Source: Isoptericola croceus (lineage in GTDB: Bacteria; Actinomycetota; Actinomycetes; Actinomycetales; Cellulomonadaceae). Taken from it: a stretch of 64,000 nucleotides of DNA. Made by a program: the position numbers and the translations under genes. The DNA lies in NCBI RefSeq assembly GCF_029382255.1, contig NZ_JARLLG010000009.1:62001-126000 (forward strand), in the 5' to 3' direction. Numbering within the stretch: position 1 is the stretch's first letter; the number at the start of each line of letters is the position of its first letter. A model generated the notes under the pieces. That model did no database searches. It worked only from the letters and a program-made list of their open reading frames with translations, and was not told the DNA's origin. This document shows, piece after piece, positions 18,315 to 27,780 of the stretch.

Positions 18315-18737
18315 ATGCCTCTGTCCGAGTACGAGCAGCGCGTGCTGGAGCAGATGGAGCGCGCGCTCGAGAGCGACGACCCCCGGCTGGCCACCACGCT
18401 CCAGCGGTCCAGCCGTCGTTCGCCGCTGCGCTACGTACTCGCGGGGCTCTGCGTCGTGCTGGGTCTGGTCCTGCTCGTCATCGGTGTGGCGTCGTCACTG
18501 ACGCTGCTGGGCGTGGCTGGATTCGTCCTGATGTTCACTGGCGTCGTCTACGCCTTCTCGGCGCCGCGCAAGAAGGGGCCGCAGGGCGTGGTCAACGCCG
18601 ACGGTACCGTCGAGCCTTCCGGGCCGCACGCCAGGGCTGGTAAGCGGTCCACCGGTAGCGCTGCGCCGACGAAGGGCCCGGGGTTCTTGGCCCGTCTCGA
18701 GGAGCGGTGGGACCGACGGCGCGAGCAGGGTCGGTAG
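18315..18737 (+). CDS. DUF3040 membrane protein
   Basis: A 140-residue protein of unknown function with the DUF3040 opening MPLSEYEQRVLEQMERAL and two adjacent membrane helices (about 38-58 and 61-81), followed by a charged cytoplasmic tail. Such proteins are common in actinobacteria, often near the mraZ cluster or dinB, as here. The ATG at 18315 is preceded by GGGGGG-rich sequence. The stop codon lies inside a 13-base tandem repeat. Confidence 0.9.
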   Translation: MPLSEYEQRVLEQMERALESDDPRLATTLQRSSRRSPLRYVLAGLCVVLGLVLLVIGVASSLTLLGVAGFVLMFTGVVYAFSAPRKKGPQGVVNADGTVEPSGPHARAGKRSTGSAAPTKGPGFLARLEERWDRRREQGR

Positions 18738-18760
18738 TCCTGCAGGTTCGGTAGTCCTGC
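18731..18760 (+). repeat. 13-base tandem direct repeat at the DUF3040 stop
   Basis: TCGGTAGTCCTGC occurs at 18731-18743 and 18748-18760 (17-base period). The first copy contains the DUF3040 stop TAG. This looks like a short tandem duplication between convergent genes. Confidence 0.8.
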
Positions 18761-18781
18761 CTTGTGGCGACCGAGCCGTCG

Positions 18782-21031
18782 TCACGTCCGGGCAGACAGC
18801 CTCTCCGTGACCCGCGCCGCGACATCGGCGAGGTCTGCCTCCGACCCGTCCTGCCCTCCGGGTTCGCTCGGCTCGTCCGGTCCCGCGTAGCGCGACCGTT
18901 CGACGGCCTCCGCCAGTGTCGTCAGGTCGTCGCGCACCTCACGGGGCGGTTCCGTGCCGCGTGCTCGGGCGACCGCGTCGACCACGGCCTGCGGTGCCTG
19001 TCGAGGCGTCGTGGGTGGGGGCAGCGTCACACCCTCGCGAGCGAGCGCGGTGATCACCCGCTGCCAGGCGCTCTCGGCGTCGACCGGGACGGCGTCGCGC
19101 CGGCGGCGCAGCAGGAAGAAGGCTGTGGAGCCGGCGCCGGCGAGGAGTGCTGTCACCACGACGACCCAGGCCCAGACAGGCAGCGTGCTCTCCGGCTCGG
19201 GCTCGACGGCGACGGCCGGCTCTGTCGGTTCTGCCGGTCGATCCGTCTGCTCGGGCTGCTCCGCGGCGGGCGTGGGTACCTCCCGCGGTTCCGCGGCGTC
19301 TGCCGGCGCGTCAACCACGTCGGTCGTGTACTCGGGCGCCGCTCCCGTCTGCGTCGCAGGAGTCGGCTCGAAGCGGACCCAGCCGACTCCCTCGAAGTAC
19401 AGCTCCGGCCAGGCGTGCGACTCCTTGCCGGTCACCTGCCACCGGGTCTCGTCCGTGCGCGGGTTCTCGACGGCGTCGCCCGGGAGGAACCCCACCCCGA
19501 GCCGTGTGGGGATGTCCAGGGTGCGCGCCATGACGGACATGGTCGTCGCGAACTGGACGCAGTAGCCGGTGCGGTGCTGCAGGAAGTCCCACACCGGGTC
19601 GCCGGTGCCACCACGGGGGAGCTGGGTCGAGTAGGTGAACTCACCCGGGTCGCGGAGCCACTGCTGCAGCGCGACAGCCTGGTCGTAGGCGTTGCGCGAG
19701 CCGCCTGCGATCTCCGCGGCGAGCGAGGCCACGTCCTCGGAGTGCGCTGTCTCGGGCACCGTCAGGTAGGCGTCCTCGGCGATACCGGGGCCGGCGTCGC
19801 GCAGGATCTCAGGATCGAGGTCGCGGGGGCGCACGCCGAGCGTGTAGACGTCGCCGACGTCGGTCCGGTCGCCGACCACCTCGTCGCGCAGCGGGTCGTA
19901 GCCCCAGGTCCCGCCGACGTCGACGCGTCGGGGCTCCAGGCTGACGGGCAGCTGGTCGTCGCGCAGCGCGCCGACGGTGATCGACAGGTCCTGGCGCTCC
20001 CCGAGCCCACCGGTGTCCAGGTCGCCGGGCCAGAGCACCTCCTCCGGGGTGAACGGCTGGCCCGTGCGCTCGTCGCCGCGCTGCCACCGCCGGCCGTCGA
20101 ACGCGGTGGCGGTGTAGGTGCGCAGCGGCCCGACGTGGTCCTCGACGCCCGTGTACGTGAGTACGACCTCGTCGGAGCGTTCCGTCAGGCTGCTCAGGAC
20201 ATCGAGGTCCTCCGCGAGCTGGATCGTGTCGCCGGTCGTCGTGAAGCTCTGGTACCAGGCGCCCGCGTACCCGGGCAGGTTGCTCGACACCGCGGCGACG
20301 AGCCCGGCGGCCAGCGCGACCACGACGGCCGCGGCGGTGGTGACGACGCTCCGCGCCCCCTCGGCACGTCGTACCGACGCCGGGGGGCGTTCGGGTCCCG
20401 GCCGCCTGCGGTCGGCACCCGCGACGGACAGCAGCAGGAGCAGCGCCGTGACCACGGCGACGAAGACGAAGGTGGGTACCTCGCCGACGAGCACGAGCGG
20501 GGGGCACCACAGGGCGAGCAGCGGCAGCCCGACCGCTGCGGGCCAGCGGAGCCCACCGGCCAGGGCGTCGGCCAGGAGCAGGACGGCGAGGGTGCCACCC
20601 ACGGTCAGCAGCGCGATCGGCAAGGTGCCGGGAACGGGCGCGACCTCCGAACGGATGATCTCGCCGGCGTCTCCCAGGCGTTCCAGCACGCGGCCCGCAC
20701 CGTCCGGACCGACGATGAGCTGGGCCTGGGACGTGGGTGCGCCGTAGCGGGACAGCACGTACCACGCTGCGACGGCGGTGCCCGCGAGCGTCGGGACGAC
20801 CGATCCGCCGGCGGTGTCCTGGTACCGGCGTCCACGGCTGCGTCGCTCGAGCAGCGCGCGGGTGAGACCCGTGGCGCCGGCCACGAGAGCGATGCCGACG
20901 AGCCCGGTACGGACCCAGTCACCGGGGAGCACGAGCGCGGTGAGCGCGAGCATGGAGGCCGCCACGGCGACGGCGACCAGGACGGTCGTGGCGACGAGGC
21001 GAGCCGTCGGTCCGGCGTAGGCGGGGATCAT
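18782..21031 (-). CDS. TgpA-type membrane transglutaminase-like protein
   Basis: A 749-residue membrane protein. About six N-terminal helices (to about residue 210) precede an extracytoplasmic transglutaminase core with Cys491 in RTGYCVQFATTMSVMAR, His539 in ESHAWPELYF and an acidic residue in VRFEPTP. A proline/glutamate-rich linker, one more membrane helix (about 625-645) and a cytoplasmic tail follow. The family occurs with MoxR and DUF58 genes; TgpA is essential in Pseudomonas, but its actinobacterial substrate is unknown. The ATG overlaps the DUF58 stop (ATGA), implying coupled translation. Confidence 0.9.
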   Translation of the reverse strand: MIPAYAGPTARLVATTVLVAVAVAASMLALTALVLPGDWVRTGLVGIALVAGATGLTRALLERRSRGRRYQDTAGGSVVPTLAGTAVAAWYVLSRYGAPTSQAQLIVGPDGAGRVLERLGDAGEIIRSEVAPVPGTLPIALLTVGGTLAVLLLADALAGGLRWPAAVGLPLLALWCPPLVLVGEVPTFVFVAVVTALLLLLSVAGADRRRPGPERPPASVRRAEGARSVVTTAAAVVVALAAGLVAAVSSNLPGYAGAWYQSFTTTGDTIQLAEDLDVLSSLTERSDEVVLTYTGVEDHVGPLRTYTATAFDGRRWQRGDERTGQPFTPEEVLWPGDLDTGGLGERQDLSITVGALRDDQLPVSLEPRRVDVGGTWGYDPLRDEVVGDRTDVGDVYTLGVRPRDLDPEILRDAGPGIAEDAYLTVPETAHSEDVASLAAEIAGGSRNAYDQAVALQQWLRDPGEFTYSTQLPRGGTGDPVWDFLQHRTGYCVQFATTMSVMARTLDIPTRLGVGFLPGDAVENPRTDETRWQVTGKESHAWPELYFEGVGWVRFEPTPATQTGAAPEYTTDVVDAPADAAEPREVPTPAAEQPEQTDRPAEPTEPAVAVEPEPESTLPVWAWVVVVTALLAGAGSTAFFLLRRRRDAVPVDAESAWQRVITALAREGVTLPPPTTPRQAPQAVVDAVARARGTEPPREVRDDLTTLAEAVERSRYAGPDEPSEPGGQDGSEADLADVAARVTERLSART

Positions 21032-22353
21032 GCGGCGCGCTCGGTCAGGGCGGACCAGGCTCGTTCCGCGGGGGTGTCCGGCGTGCAGGCCGCCACCCTC
21101 CACCCGGCGGCTCGCAGGTCGTCGGCCGTGGGGTCCACGTCGTGTCGCGCCCCGCTGGCCCGGGGGACCACCAGCAGCGCCCAGGCGACGCCGTCGGCGC
21201 CGAGCGAGGCGACGGCATGCCGCTGTCCGGAGCCGAGCGGTCCGAGCACGGCGACGACGACCTCGGACCGGACGCGGTCGGCGCGCAACGCCCGGACGGT
21301 CGTGGTCAGGGCCTCGTCCGCCTCGCTGCCCCGCAGCCCGCTGAGGTCGACCGTCGCGTCGAGCAGCTGCGCGCGGCCGGTGCGGCGGCCGGCGGCGTGC
21401 TCGGTACGGACGGGTGTGGTGGTCGTGGCGATCAGACGTGTCGGGTGCCCGGCCTCGAGGAACGACGTCGCCACCGAGGCTGCCAGCTCGACCGCCCACT
21501 CGCCGTCGTCGACCACGGTGCGGGCGGGGGCGTGCGCGCCGGACCGTTCCTCGGGGGGTGGGGCGAGGAGCCGCCGGTCCAGCAGGACCGTCACGGGGCG
21601 CAGCCCGGCACTCTCGTCGGCGCGCACCATGAGGCGTCCCTGCCGGGCGGAACCCGCCCAGTGGACGCGGCGGGGGTCGTCACCGGGGACGTACTCTCGC
21701 AGCACCGAGTCGTCGCTGGAGGCGAGGCGGGCCCCGACGGCCGCGCGATCGATGTCTCCGAGCGCCGCGGTGCGAGCCGCCAGGAGGGTGGTCCGTGGCC
21801 ACACGGAGACCCTCGTCGCTCGGCCCAGCGGCTGGGTGGTCCGGGCGAGCCCGAAGGCATCGGTGCGTGTGGTGAGCACCGGTCCCAAGGGCCAGCGCCC
21901 CCGCCGCACGGGGGACAGGGAGTACTCGACCGCGATGCGGTCCGGGTGCGCGCGCACGTGCGCGCGGATCCCGGACGGCCCGGCGAGCTCGTGGGCCGCC
22001 TGCTCCGACAGCCGCAGGCGGGCGAGCCGTTCGTAGGCGGCCCCGGTCCGGGCTCGGGCCCGGACCGTGAGGCGGGTCGTCGCCGGGCGGCCGGCGACGA
22101 CCGGGTCCGGCTCGATGTCACGCTCGACGTCGAGCGCCCCTCGTCCGGCGTCGAGCCGCTGCCATCCCAGGGTGGCCCACGCGGCGGCCACGGCCAGGAC
22201 CCCGGCGGCTCCGAGCCCGACGACGTCGGGCAGGTCGAGGACCACCCCGGTGGCGATCAGCACGGTACCGGCGCAGATCAGCGCCCCGCCACGTCCGGTC
22301 ACGCGTACCCGCGCCAGGCGCCGCAGCGCCGACCCGGCTTGCTGTCGCGTCAT
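21028..22353 (-). CDS. DUF58 membrane protein (MoxR partner)
   Basis: A 441-residue protein with two N-terminal membrane helices (about 23-60), a beta-rich region and the DUF58 signature LREYVPGDDPRRVHWAGSARQGRLMVRA (read as about 224-252). A von Willebrand A-like segment follows. In MoxR systems the DUF58 protein is thought to be a cofactor or substrate of the ATPase in envelope or stress functions. Start ATG 22353 is one base after the moxR stop; the stop overlaps the transglutaminase start. The three genes clearly form one operon. Confidence 0.9.
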   Translation of the reverse strand: MTRQQAGSALRRLARVRVTGRGGALICAGTVLIATGVVLDLPDVVGLGAAGVLAVAAAWATLGWQRLDAGRGALDVERDIEPDPVVAGRPATTRLTVRARARTGAAYERLARLRLSEQAAHELAGPSGIRAHVRAHPDRIAVEYSLSPVRRGRWPLGPVLTTRTDAFGLARTTQPLGRATRVSVWPRTTLLAARTAALGDIDRAAVGARLASSDDSVLREYVPGDDPRRVHWAGSARQGRLMVRADESAGLRPVTVLLDRRLLAPPPEERSGAHAPARTVVDDGEWAVELAASVATSFLEAGHPTRLIATTTTPVRTEHAAGRRTGRAQLLDATVDLSGLRGSEADEALTTTVRALRADRVRSEVVVAVLGPLGSGQRHAVASLGADGVAWALLVVPRASGARHDVDPTADDLRAAGWRVAACTPDTPAERAWSALTERAA

Positions 22354-22354
22354 G

Positions 22355-23446
22355 TCAGTGGCTCGGGTTCGCAGTCCTGCCGACCGTCGAGCGTCGTTGG
22401 ATCGCTGCGGGTGACGTGACGCCGGCCGGCACGACGGTGCGGTCGACGACGTCGCGCACGATCTCCGCGGTGGTGACTCCGGCCAGCCGGGACTCCGTGG
22501 ACAGGATGAGACGGTGCGCCAGGACGGGGACGGCGAGTGCCTGGACGTCGTCGGGCAGCACGTGCTGGCGACCCGCCATCGCCGCGTGGGCCTTGGCGAC
22601 CCGCAGGAGCTGCAGGGACGCGCGCGGAGAGCCGCCGAGGCGCAGCCCGGCGTGGTCGCGTGTGCCGACCACAAGGTCGATGACGTACTGCTTGACGGCG
22701 GGTGCGGCGTGGACGGCGCGAGCCCAGGCCGCGTAGCGGGTCATGGCCTCGGCGGTGGTGACGGGTTTGAGGTGCGCGAACGGGTCGGTGGCCTGCTGGG
22801 AGTCCAGCATGTGCATCTCGGCGTCGTTGTCGGGGTACCCGACCGCGAGCCGGGCCATGAAGCGGTCGCGCTGCGCCTCCGGCAGCGGGTAGGTGCCCTC
22901 CATCTCGACGGGGTTCTGTGTCGCCACGACGAGGAAGGGGCGCGGCAGCGTGTACGTCGTGCCGTCGACGGTGGTCTGGCCCTCCTCCATGCACTCGAGC
23001 AGGGCGGACTGCGTCTTCGGCGAGGCGCGGTTGATCTCGTCGCCGATGACGACGTTGTTGAACACCGGGCCGGGGCGGAACTCGAACTCGCCGGTCGACG
23101 AGCGGTAGATGTTCACCCCGGTCAGGTCGCTCGGCAGGAGGTCCGGTGTGAACTGCACCCGACCGACCCGGCAGTCGATGGTCCGGGCGAGTGCCTTGGC
23201 CAGGGTGGTCTTGCCGACCCCGGGGACGTCCTCGACGAGCAGGTGGCCCTCGGCGAGGAGCACGGCGACGGTCAGGCGGGCGAGGTCGGGCCGCCCCGTC
23301 ACCACGGACTCGACCGCCGCGCGGACCCGACCCGTGGCGGCGACCAGCTCGCCGAGCCCGGCGCGCAGGGCCTCGGGACCGGTGCCCGTGCGCGAGGTCG
23401 AGGCGCGACCGTCGCTGACGGCACTGGTGGCGTGGTCGGTCTGCAC
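22355..23446 (-). CDS. MoxR-family AAA+ ATPase
   Basis: A 363-residue MoxR AAA+ chaperone-like ATPase with Walker A VEDVPGVGKTTLAKALA, Walker B VIGDEINRASPKTQSALLE, sensor 1 VVATQNPVEMEGTYPLPEAQRDRF and a C-terminal lid (GGSPRASLQLLRVAKAHA). MoxR proteins remodel or assemble protein complexes, often with a DUF58 partner encoded next, as here. The GTG start is at 23446; about 30 N-terminal residues are poorly conserved. It heads the moxR-DUF58-transglutaminase operon. Confidence 0.93.
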   Translation of the reverse strand: MQTDHATSAVSDGRASTSRTGTGPEALRAGLGELVAATGRVRAAVESVVTGRPDLARLTVAVLLAEGHLLVEDVPGVGKTTLAKALARTIDCRVGRVQFTPDLLPSDLTGVNIYRSSTGEFEFRPGPVFNNVVIGDEINRASPKTQSALLECMEEGQTTVDGTTYTLPRPFLVVATQNPVEMEGTYPLPEAQRDRFMARLAVGYPDNDAEMHMLDSQQATDPFAHLKPVTTAEAMTRYAAWARAVHAAPAVKQYVIDLVVGTRDHAGLRLGGSPRASLQLLRVAKAHAAMAGRQHVLPDDVQALAVPVLAHRLILSTESRLAGVTTAEIVRDVVDRTVVPAGVTSPAAIQRRSTVGRTANPSH

Positions 23447-23503
23447 AGGGTGGCCTCCGGTCGTCCGTCAGGTACTGCGAGCAGCCTAGTCCGTTCGTGA
23501 CCT

Positions 23504-23524
23504 TCACGTGACCTCGATCACGTG
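23504..23524. repeat. Repeated TCACGTG boxes upstream of moxR
   Basis: TCACGTG occurs at 23504-23510 and 23518-23524, 14 bases apart and 58-78 bases before the moxR start. Each contains the palindrome CACGTG. They may bind a regulator of moxR or mraZ; no known site is recognised. Confidence 0.4.
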
Positions 23525-23636
23525 GCAGCTGCGAAGGTCCTCCACCACGCTCCACCGTGCGCCTGGTCCGTTGACCTGCACGGACGGTGTTCCGTGGGCG
23601 CGGATGGGGAGTTCTCCCCGTGTCCGGACGCGCTCG

Positions 23637-23662
23637 GTGGAGGAAAGTGGAGTAGCGTGGAG
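23637..23662 (+). promoter_or_regulatory. MraZ operator: three phased GTGGAG repeats
   Basis: GTGGAG occurs exactly at 23637, 23647 and 23657, one DNA turn apart, 30-55 bases before mraZ. Arrays of G-rich hexamers at 10-base spacing bind MraZ in other bacteria, so this is likely an autoregulatory site controlling the division and cell wall cluster. Confidence 0.8.
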
Positions 23663-23692
23663 GGAGCGGGAGCCCGAGGGGAGGTGCGGACC

Positions 23693-24166
23693 GTGGCAGG
23701 AGCACTGGGGGACCAGTTCCCGGGAACGGGGCTGCTCCTCGGCACGTACACCCCTCGGCTCGACGAGAAGGGCCGGCTCATCCTTCCGGCGAAGTTCCGT
23801 GCCCGGCTCGCCGCAGGGCTCGTCATGACGCGGGGCCAGGAGCGATGCCTGTTCCTCCTGCCGATGGACGAGTTCTCCCGCATGTACGACCAGGTCCGGC
23901 AGGCGCCGGTCACCAGCCGGCAGGCACGCGACTACTTGCGCGTCTTCCTGTCGGGGGCGAGCGACGAGGTGCCGGACAAGCAGGGTCGCGTGGTGATCCC
24001 CGCGGCGCTGCGCGAGTACGCCGGCCTCGACCGGGACGTCGCCGTGATCGGTGCCGGCACCCGCGTCGAGGTGTGGGACGCCCAGGCGTGGGAGACCTAC
24101 CTGGCCGAGCAGGAGTCGTCGTACTCCGACGTGGCCGAGGAGATCTTCCCCGACCTGCAGTTCTGA
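23693..24166 (+). CDS. mraZ: Transcriptional regulator MraZ
   Basis: MraZ is a SpoVT/AbrB-fold DNA-binding ring that controls the division and cell wall cluster. Both repeats are visible: [20 protein letters not shown] (about 17-36) and [21 protein letters not shown] (about 87-107). From GTG 23693 the protein has 157 residues, about 14 more than usual; those extra residues ([14 protein letters not shown]) lack conservation. GGGGAGG precedes the GTG, and no better start is nearer the core. The GTGGAG array lies directly upstream. Confidence 0.95.
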   Translation: MAGALGDQFPGTGLLLGTYTPRLDEKGRLILPAKFRARLAAGLVMTRGQERCLFLLPMDEFSRMYDQVRQAPVTSRQARDYLRVFLSGASDEVPDKQGRVVIPAALREYAGLDRDVAVIGAGTRVEVWDAQAWETYLAEQESSYSDVAEEIFPDLQF

Positions 24167-24334
24167 CCGGCACCACAGCAGGACGACGACAGCAACGACA
24201 GCACACGGGCGGTCCGCACGACGAGGCCTCCTCCCGCGAGGGTCTGGCGCACTTCCCCGGCGCCAGAACGACGCGGAGGGAGACCTGGCCGGGCGGGTCT
24301 CCACGACCGAGGAGCTCCGAGGAGAGGGGGCAGC

Positions 24335-25354
24335 ATGAGCACGTACGACGACGACGGGACACGTCCCGCGCAGGACCGGCACGTTCCCGTACTGCTCCAG
24401 CGCTGCGTCGACCTGCTCGCCCCGGCGCTCAGCGAGCCAGGCAGCGTGCTCGTGGACTGCACCCTCGGGATGGGCGGGCACACCGAGGCCGTGCTCGAGC
24501 AGCTCCCGGCCGTCCGAGTGGTGGGCATCGATCGCGACCGACAGGCTCTCGAGCTTGCGTCAGCCCGGCTGGCGCGGTTCGGCGACCGGTTCACGCCCGT
24601 GCACGCCGTCTACGACGAGATCGCCGACGTCGTCGACGCGCACGCGGGCGGCTCGGCCCAGGGCGTGCTCATGGACCTGGGCGTGTCGTCCCTCCAGCTC
24701 GACGAGGCCGACCGCGGCTTCGCCTACGCCCAGGACGCCCCGCTCGACATGCGGATGGACCAGTCGCGCGGGCTGACGGCCGCGGACGTGCTCAACACGT
24801 ACGACGAGCGCGACCTGGCGCGGATCCTGCGCGTGTACGGCGAGGAGCGGTTCGCGCCGCGCGTCGCGCGTGCGCTGGTGCGCCGGCGTGAGCAACGGCC
24901 GTGGGAGCGGACGGCGGAGCTCGCCGAGGTCGTGCGCGAGTCCATCCCGGCAGCGGCGCGCCGGACCGGGGGCAACCCTTCCAAGCGGACGTTCCAGGCC
25001 CTGCGGATCGAGGTGAACGGCGAGCTGGAGGTGCTCGAGCGTGCTGTACCGGCTGCGATCGAGTCGCTCGCCGTCGACGGGCGGATCGTCGTGGAGTCCT
25101 ACCACTCGCTCGAGGACCGGATCGTCAAGCGTGCGATCGCGCGCGGCATCACCTCGAGCGCACCTCCCGGGCTCCCGGTGGAGCCCGAGACGCACCGGCC
25201 GTACCTCGAGGCCCTGACGCGGGGCGCCGAGGCGGCCGACGAGGTCGAGCTCGAACGCAACCCGCGGTCGGCGTCCGTCCGGTTGCGGGCCGCCCGTCGG
25301 CTGCGCCCCACGCCGGACCACCTGATGAGCCCCACCCGGAAGGAGTCGCGATGA
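24335..25354 (+). CDS. rsmH: 16S rRNA (cytosine-1402-N4)-methyltransferase
   Basis: RsmH (MraW) methylates C1402 in the ribosomal P site. The 339-residue protein has [15 protein letters not shown], the SAM loop [43 protein letters not shown] and the C-terminal [15 protein letters not shown] and [15 protein letters not shown] 24335 follows GAGGAGAGGGG. The 168-base gap after mraZ contains no convincing gene, only GC-rich sequence. Its stop overlaps the ftsL start (ATGA). Confidence 0.97.
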   Translation: MSTYDDDGTRPAQDRHVPVLLQRCVDLLAPALSEPGSVLVDCTLGMGGHTEAVLEQLPAVRVVGIDRDRQALELASARLARFGDRFTPVHAVYDEIADVVDAHAGGSAQGVLMDLGVSSLQLDEADRGFAYAQDAPLDMRMDQSRGLTAADVLNTYDERDLARILRVYGEERFAPRVARALVRRREQRPWERTAELAEVVRESIPAAARRTGGNPSKRTFQALRIEVNGELEVLERAVPAAIESLAVDGRIVVESYHSLEDRIVKRAIARGITSSAPPGLPVEPETHRPYLEALTRGAEAADEVELERNPRSASVRLRAARRLRPTPDHLMSPTRKESR

Positions 25355-25773
25355 GCGCGCTGCGAGCACCCGCCACGCTGCCGGAGCGCCGCGGCGAGCC
25401 GACGCCGCGGCGCGCCCCGCTCACCGCCCTCGAGGGCGGTGCGGGCCGCCGCCTCGACGCCGTCCGTGCACCCCTGCAGGCGACCTCGGGGTTGCCGTTC
25501 ATGGTGCTCTGCGCGCTGGTGCTCGTCACCGCCCTGCTCTCCGCCCTGCTGCTCAACACGACGATGGCTCGCGGGTCCTACGAGATGTCGCGGCTGCAGC
25601 GCGAGGTCGGTCTGGTCGCGCAGGACGTCCAGGAGGTCCAGGCGGAGCTGTGGGCGGCCGAGTCGTCCCTGGCGGAGCAGGCCAAGCGGCTGGGCATGGT
25701 CCCTGCCGCGGACATGACCATGCTCTCCGTGGTCGACGGTGAGATCGTCCCGGAGCCCGTGGAGGGACCCTGA
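25351..25773 (+). CDS. ftsL: FtsL-like divisome membrane protein
   Basis: A 140-residue bitopic protein at the ftsL position between rsmH and ftsI. It has a basic cytoplasmic tail (1-47), one membrane helix (about 49-69, [21 protein letters not shown]) and an external coiled coil (about 77-115, [37 protein letters not shown] read in parts). The sequence is poorly conserved between genera, so the call relies on build and position. FtsL with FtsB and FtsQ regulates septal peptidoglycan synthesis by FtsW-FtsI. Confidence 0.88.
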   Translation: MSALRAPATLPERRGEPTPRRAPLTALEGGAGRRLDAVRAPLQATSGLPFMVLCALVLVTALLSALLLNTTMARGSYEMSRLQREVGLVAQDVQEVQAELWAAESSLAEQAKRLGMVPAADMTMLSVVDGEIVPEPVEGP

Positions 25774-25832
25774 GCACGACACGCCCGGCGAGGCCCCGCA
25801 CCTCGGGCCCGGCCCGGGCGCAAGATCGAGGG

Positions 25833-27752
25833 GTGAGGAAGCAGCCCTCCGGACGCAGCCGGACCACCAGCAGCGGCTCGGCCGGTCGGGGATCCGGGAG
25901 CGGACGGGGGGCGCCGGCCGCGTCGGGCCGCGTCACGCGCCGACGTCGGGTCGCGCCGACGGCGAAGAAGCCGGCGAAGAGGCCGGCGCGTCGGGAACCG
26001 GGGGACCCGGCCCGCCGACAGCGGTGGCTCATCGTCCTGGCGGCGATCGTCGTGACCGTCTTCGTCGGACGGCTGATCCAGGTGCAGGTGGTGCAAGGCC
26101 CCGCGCTGGCCTCCGACGCTCTGCAGGCCCGGCTGGCGACCCAGGTCACCATGGCCCACCGCGGCGACATCCTCGACGTGAACGGCACGGTGCTGGCCAC
26201 CTCCGTCGACCGGTACACGATCATCGCGAACCAGGACACGATCCAGACGTTCCGGGGCAACGGTCGGTACGACGCCGAGGGCGAGCCCGTCCAGGACGGT
26301 GCGCTCGGCATCGCCCAGCTCCTCGGTCCGGTGCTGGGCGAGTCGAAGGCGACGCTCGCGGCGCGTCTGAACGGCGAGAACCGCTACGTGAGGCTCAAGA
26401 AGGACGTGGTCCCCGAGGTGCAGCGGGCCGTCGCCGAGCTGGGCCTGCGGGCGTACGTGAGCAGCGAGCTGACCTCCGAGCGGACGTACCCGGCCGGGGC
26501 CGTCGCCGGGCCGCTGCTGGGTTTCGTCGACGTGGACCAGGACGGCCAGGGCGGCATCGAGGCGGCGTTCGACGACGTGCTGGCGGGGACCGACGGTACC
26601 CACACCTACGAGCGGGGCCGCGACGGGGTGCCGATCCCGGCGTCGGCGATCGAGTCCGTCGCCGCGGTGCCCGGTCAGGACGTCCGGCTGACCATCGACG
26701 GTGACGTGCAGTGGAAGGCGGAAGAGCTGCTCGACGACGCGGTGCGGGACACCGGTTCCGCCTACGGCATGGCCATCGTCCAGGACGTGCGCACCGGCGA
26801 GATCGTGGCCATGGCCGACTCGGGCGAGGTGGACCCGAACGACCGCTCCACGGCTGCCGTCGCGGACGGGTCGCGAGCCGTGAGCGTGGTCTTCGAGCCG
26901 GGGTCGACCGGCAAGGTCATCGCGCTGGCCGCCGCCCTCGAGGGCGGCTACTGGGAGCCGACCGACCAGTTCGAGGTGCCGGACACCTACACCGTCGACG
27001 GCGAGACCTTCCGAGACTCCCACTCGCACCCGGTCGAGAGGTGGACGCTCGCGGGCATCTTCGCGCAGTCGTCCAACACCGGCACGGTCATGATGGGCGA
27101 GAAGATCCCGTTCGCCGTCCGCTACGACTACCTGCGCAAGTTCGGGTTCGGCGAGCGCACGGCGCTCGGGCTGCCGGGGGAGAGCTCGGGCCTGCTGCCG
27201 GCGGAGAACATCAACGAGGTCGAGAACCGCACGCCCTACACGATCCTCTTCGGCCAGGGCGTGGCGGTCAGTGCGATCCAGGCCACCCAGGTCTTCTCGA
27301 CCATCGCGAACGGTGGGGTGAGCATGCCCGCGGCGATCCTGGCCGGGACGCAGACGGCCGACGGCGTCGTGACCGATGCGGACGCGGGCGACGGCACGCG
27401 CGTGGTCTCCGAGGAGACGGCCGCCGACGTGCTGACCCTGATGGAGGCCGCCACCAGCGAGGAGGGCACCGGCTCGAAAGCCCAGGTGCCGGGCTATCGC
27501 GTCGCCGGCAAGACGGGGACGGCGCAGATGTTCGAGGGCGGCGGTACCACGTACATGGCCTCGTACATCGGTGTCGCGCCGGCGGACGACCCGCGCTACA
27601 CGGTGTCCGTCTTCCTCAAGAGCCCGCGGTCGTCGATCTTCGGTGGCGTGGTCGCCGCGCCCGTCTTCAGCGAGCTCATGGGGTACACGCTGCGCAAGGA
27701 AGGCGTGCCGCCCTCGACGGAGCCGGTCGACCAGTTCCCGCTGACCTGGTGA
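25833..27752 (+). CDS. ftsI: Septal penicillin-binding protein FtsI (PBP3-type transpeptidase)
   Basis: Class B penicillin-binding protein that crosslinks septal peptidoglycan with FtsW. The 639-residue protein has a long basic, Ala/Arg/Ser-rich cytoplasmic tail (1-65), a membrane anchor (about 67-87), the dimerisation domain (HRGDILDVNGTVLATS) and the transpeptidase domain. Its motifs are SxxK FEPGSTGKV, SxN QSSNTGT and KTG VAGKTGTAQMF. There are no PASTA repeats. GTG 25833 is 59 bases after ftsL; the intervening frame has no earlier start. All active-site motifs are intact. Confidence 0.95.
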   Translation: MRKQPSGRSRTTSSGSAGRGSGSGRGAPAASGRVTRRRRVAPTAKKPAKRPARREPGDPARRQRWLIVLAAIVVTVFVGRLIQVQVVQGPALASDALQARLATQVTMAHRGDILDVNGTVLATSVDRYTIIANQDTIQTFRGNGRYDAEGEPVQDGALGIAQLLGPVLGESKATLAARLNGENRYVRLKKDVVPEVQRAVAELGLRAYVSSELTSERTYPAGAVAGPLLGFVDVDQDGQGGIEAAFDDVLAGTDGTHTYERGRDGVPIPASAIESVAAVPGQDVRLTIDGDVQWKAEELLDDAVRDTGSAYGMAIVQDVRTGEIVAMADSGEVDPNDRSTAAVADGSRAVSVVFEPGSTGKVIALAAALEGGYWEPTDQFEVPDTYTVDGETFRDSHSHPVERWTLAGIFAQSSNTGTVMMGEKIPFAVRYDYLRKFGFGERTALGLPGESSGLLPAENINEVENRTPYTILFGQGVAVSAIQATQVFSTIANGGVSMPAAILAGTQTADGVVTDADAGDGTRVVSEETAADVLTLMEAATSEEGTGSKAQVPGYRVAGKTGTAQMFEGGGTTYMASYIGVAPADDPRYTVSVFLKSPRSSIFGGVVAAPVFSELMGYTLRKEGVPPSTEPVDQFPLTW

Positions 27753-27767
27753 CCTGCCCGCAGCAGG

Positions 27768-27773
27768 TAGGTT
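27768..27773 (+). promoter_or_regulatory. Leaderless -10 box for murE, internal to the cluster
   Basis: TAGGTT lies seven bases before GTG 27781, and the GTG has no Shine-Dalgarno sequence. It would start a new transcript inside the cluster, from murE onward. Confidence 0.6.
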
Positions 27774-27780
27774 CTACCCC

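Noticed and set aside
18764-22036. A 1090-codon plus-strand open frame opposite the transglutaminase and DUF58 genes
   Set aside because: The minus strand carries clear transglutaminase and DUF58 motifs and coupled junctions; the plus frame has none.
24167-24334. A small gene between mraZ and rsmH
   Set aside because: Frames there are short and composed of shadow-like Arg/Thr-rich peptides, with no conserved start or motif.
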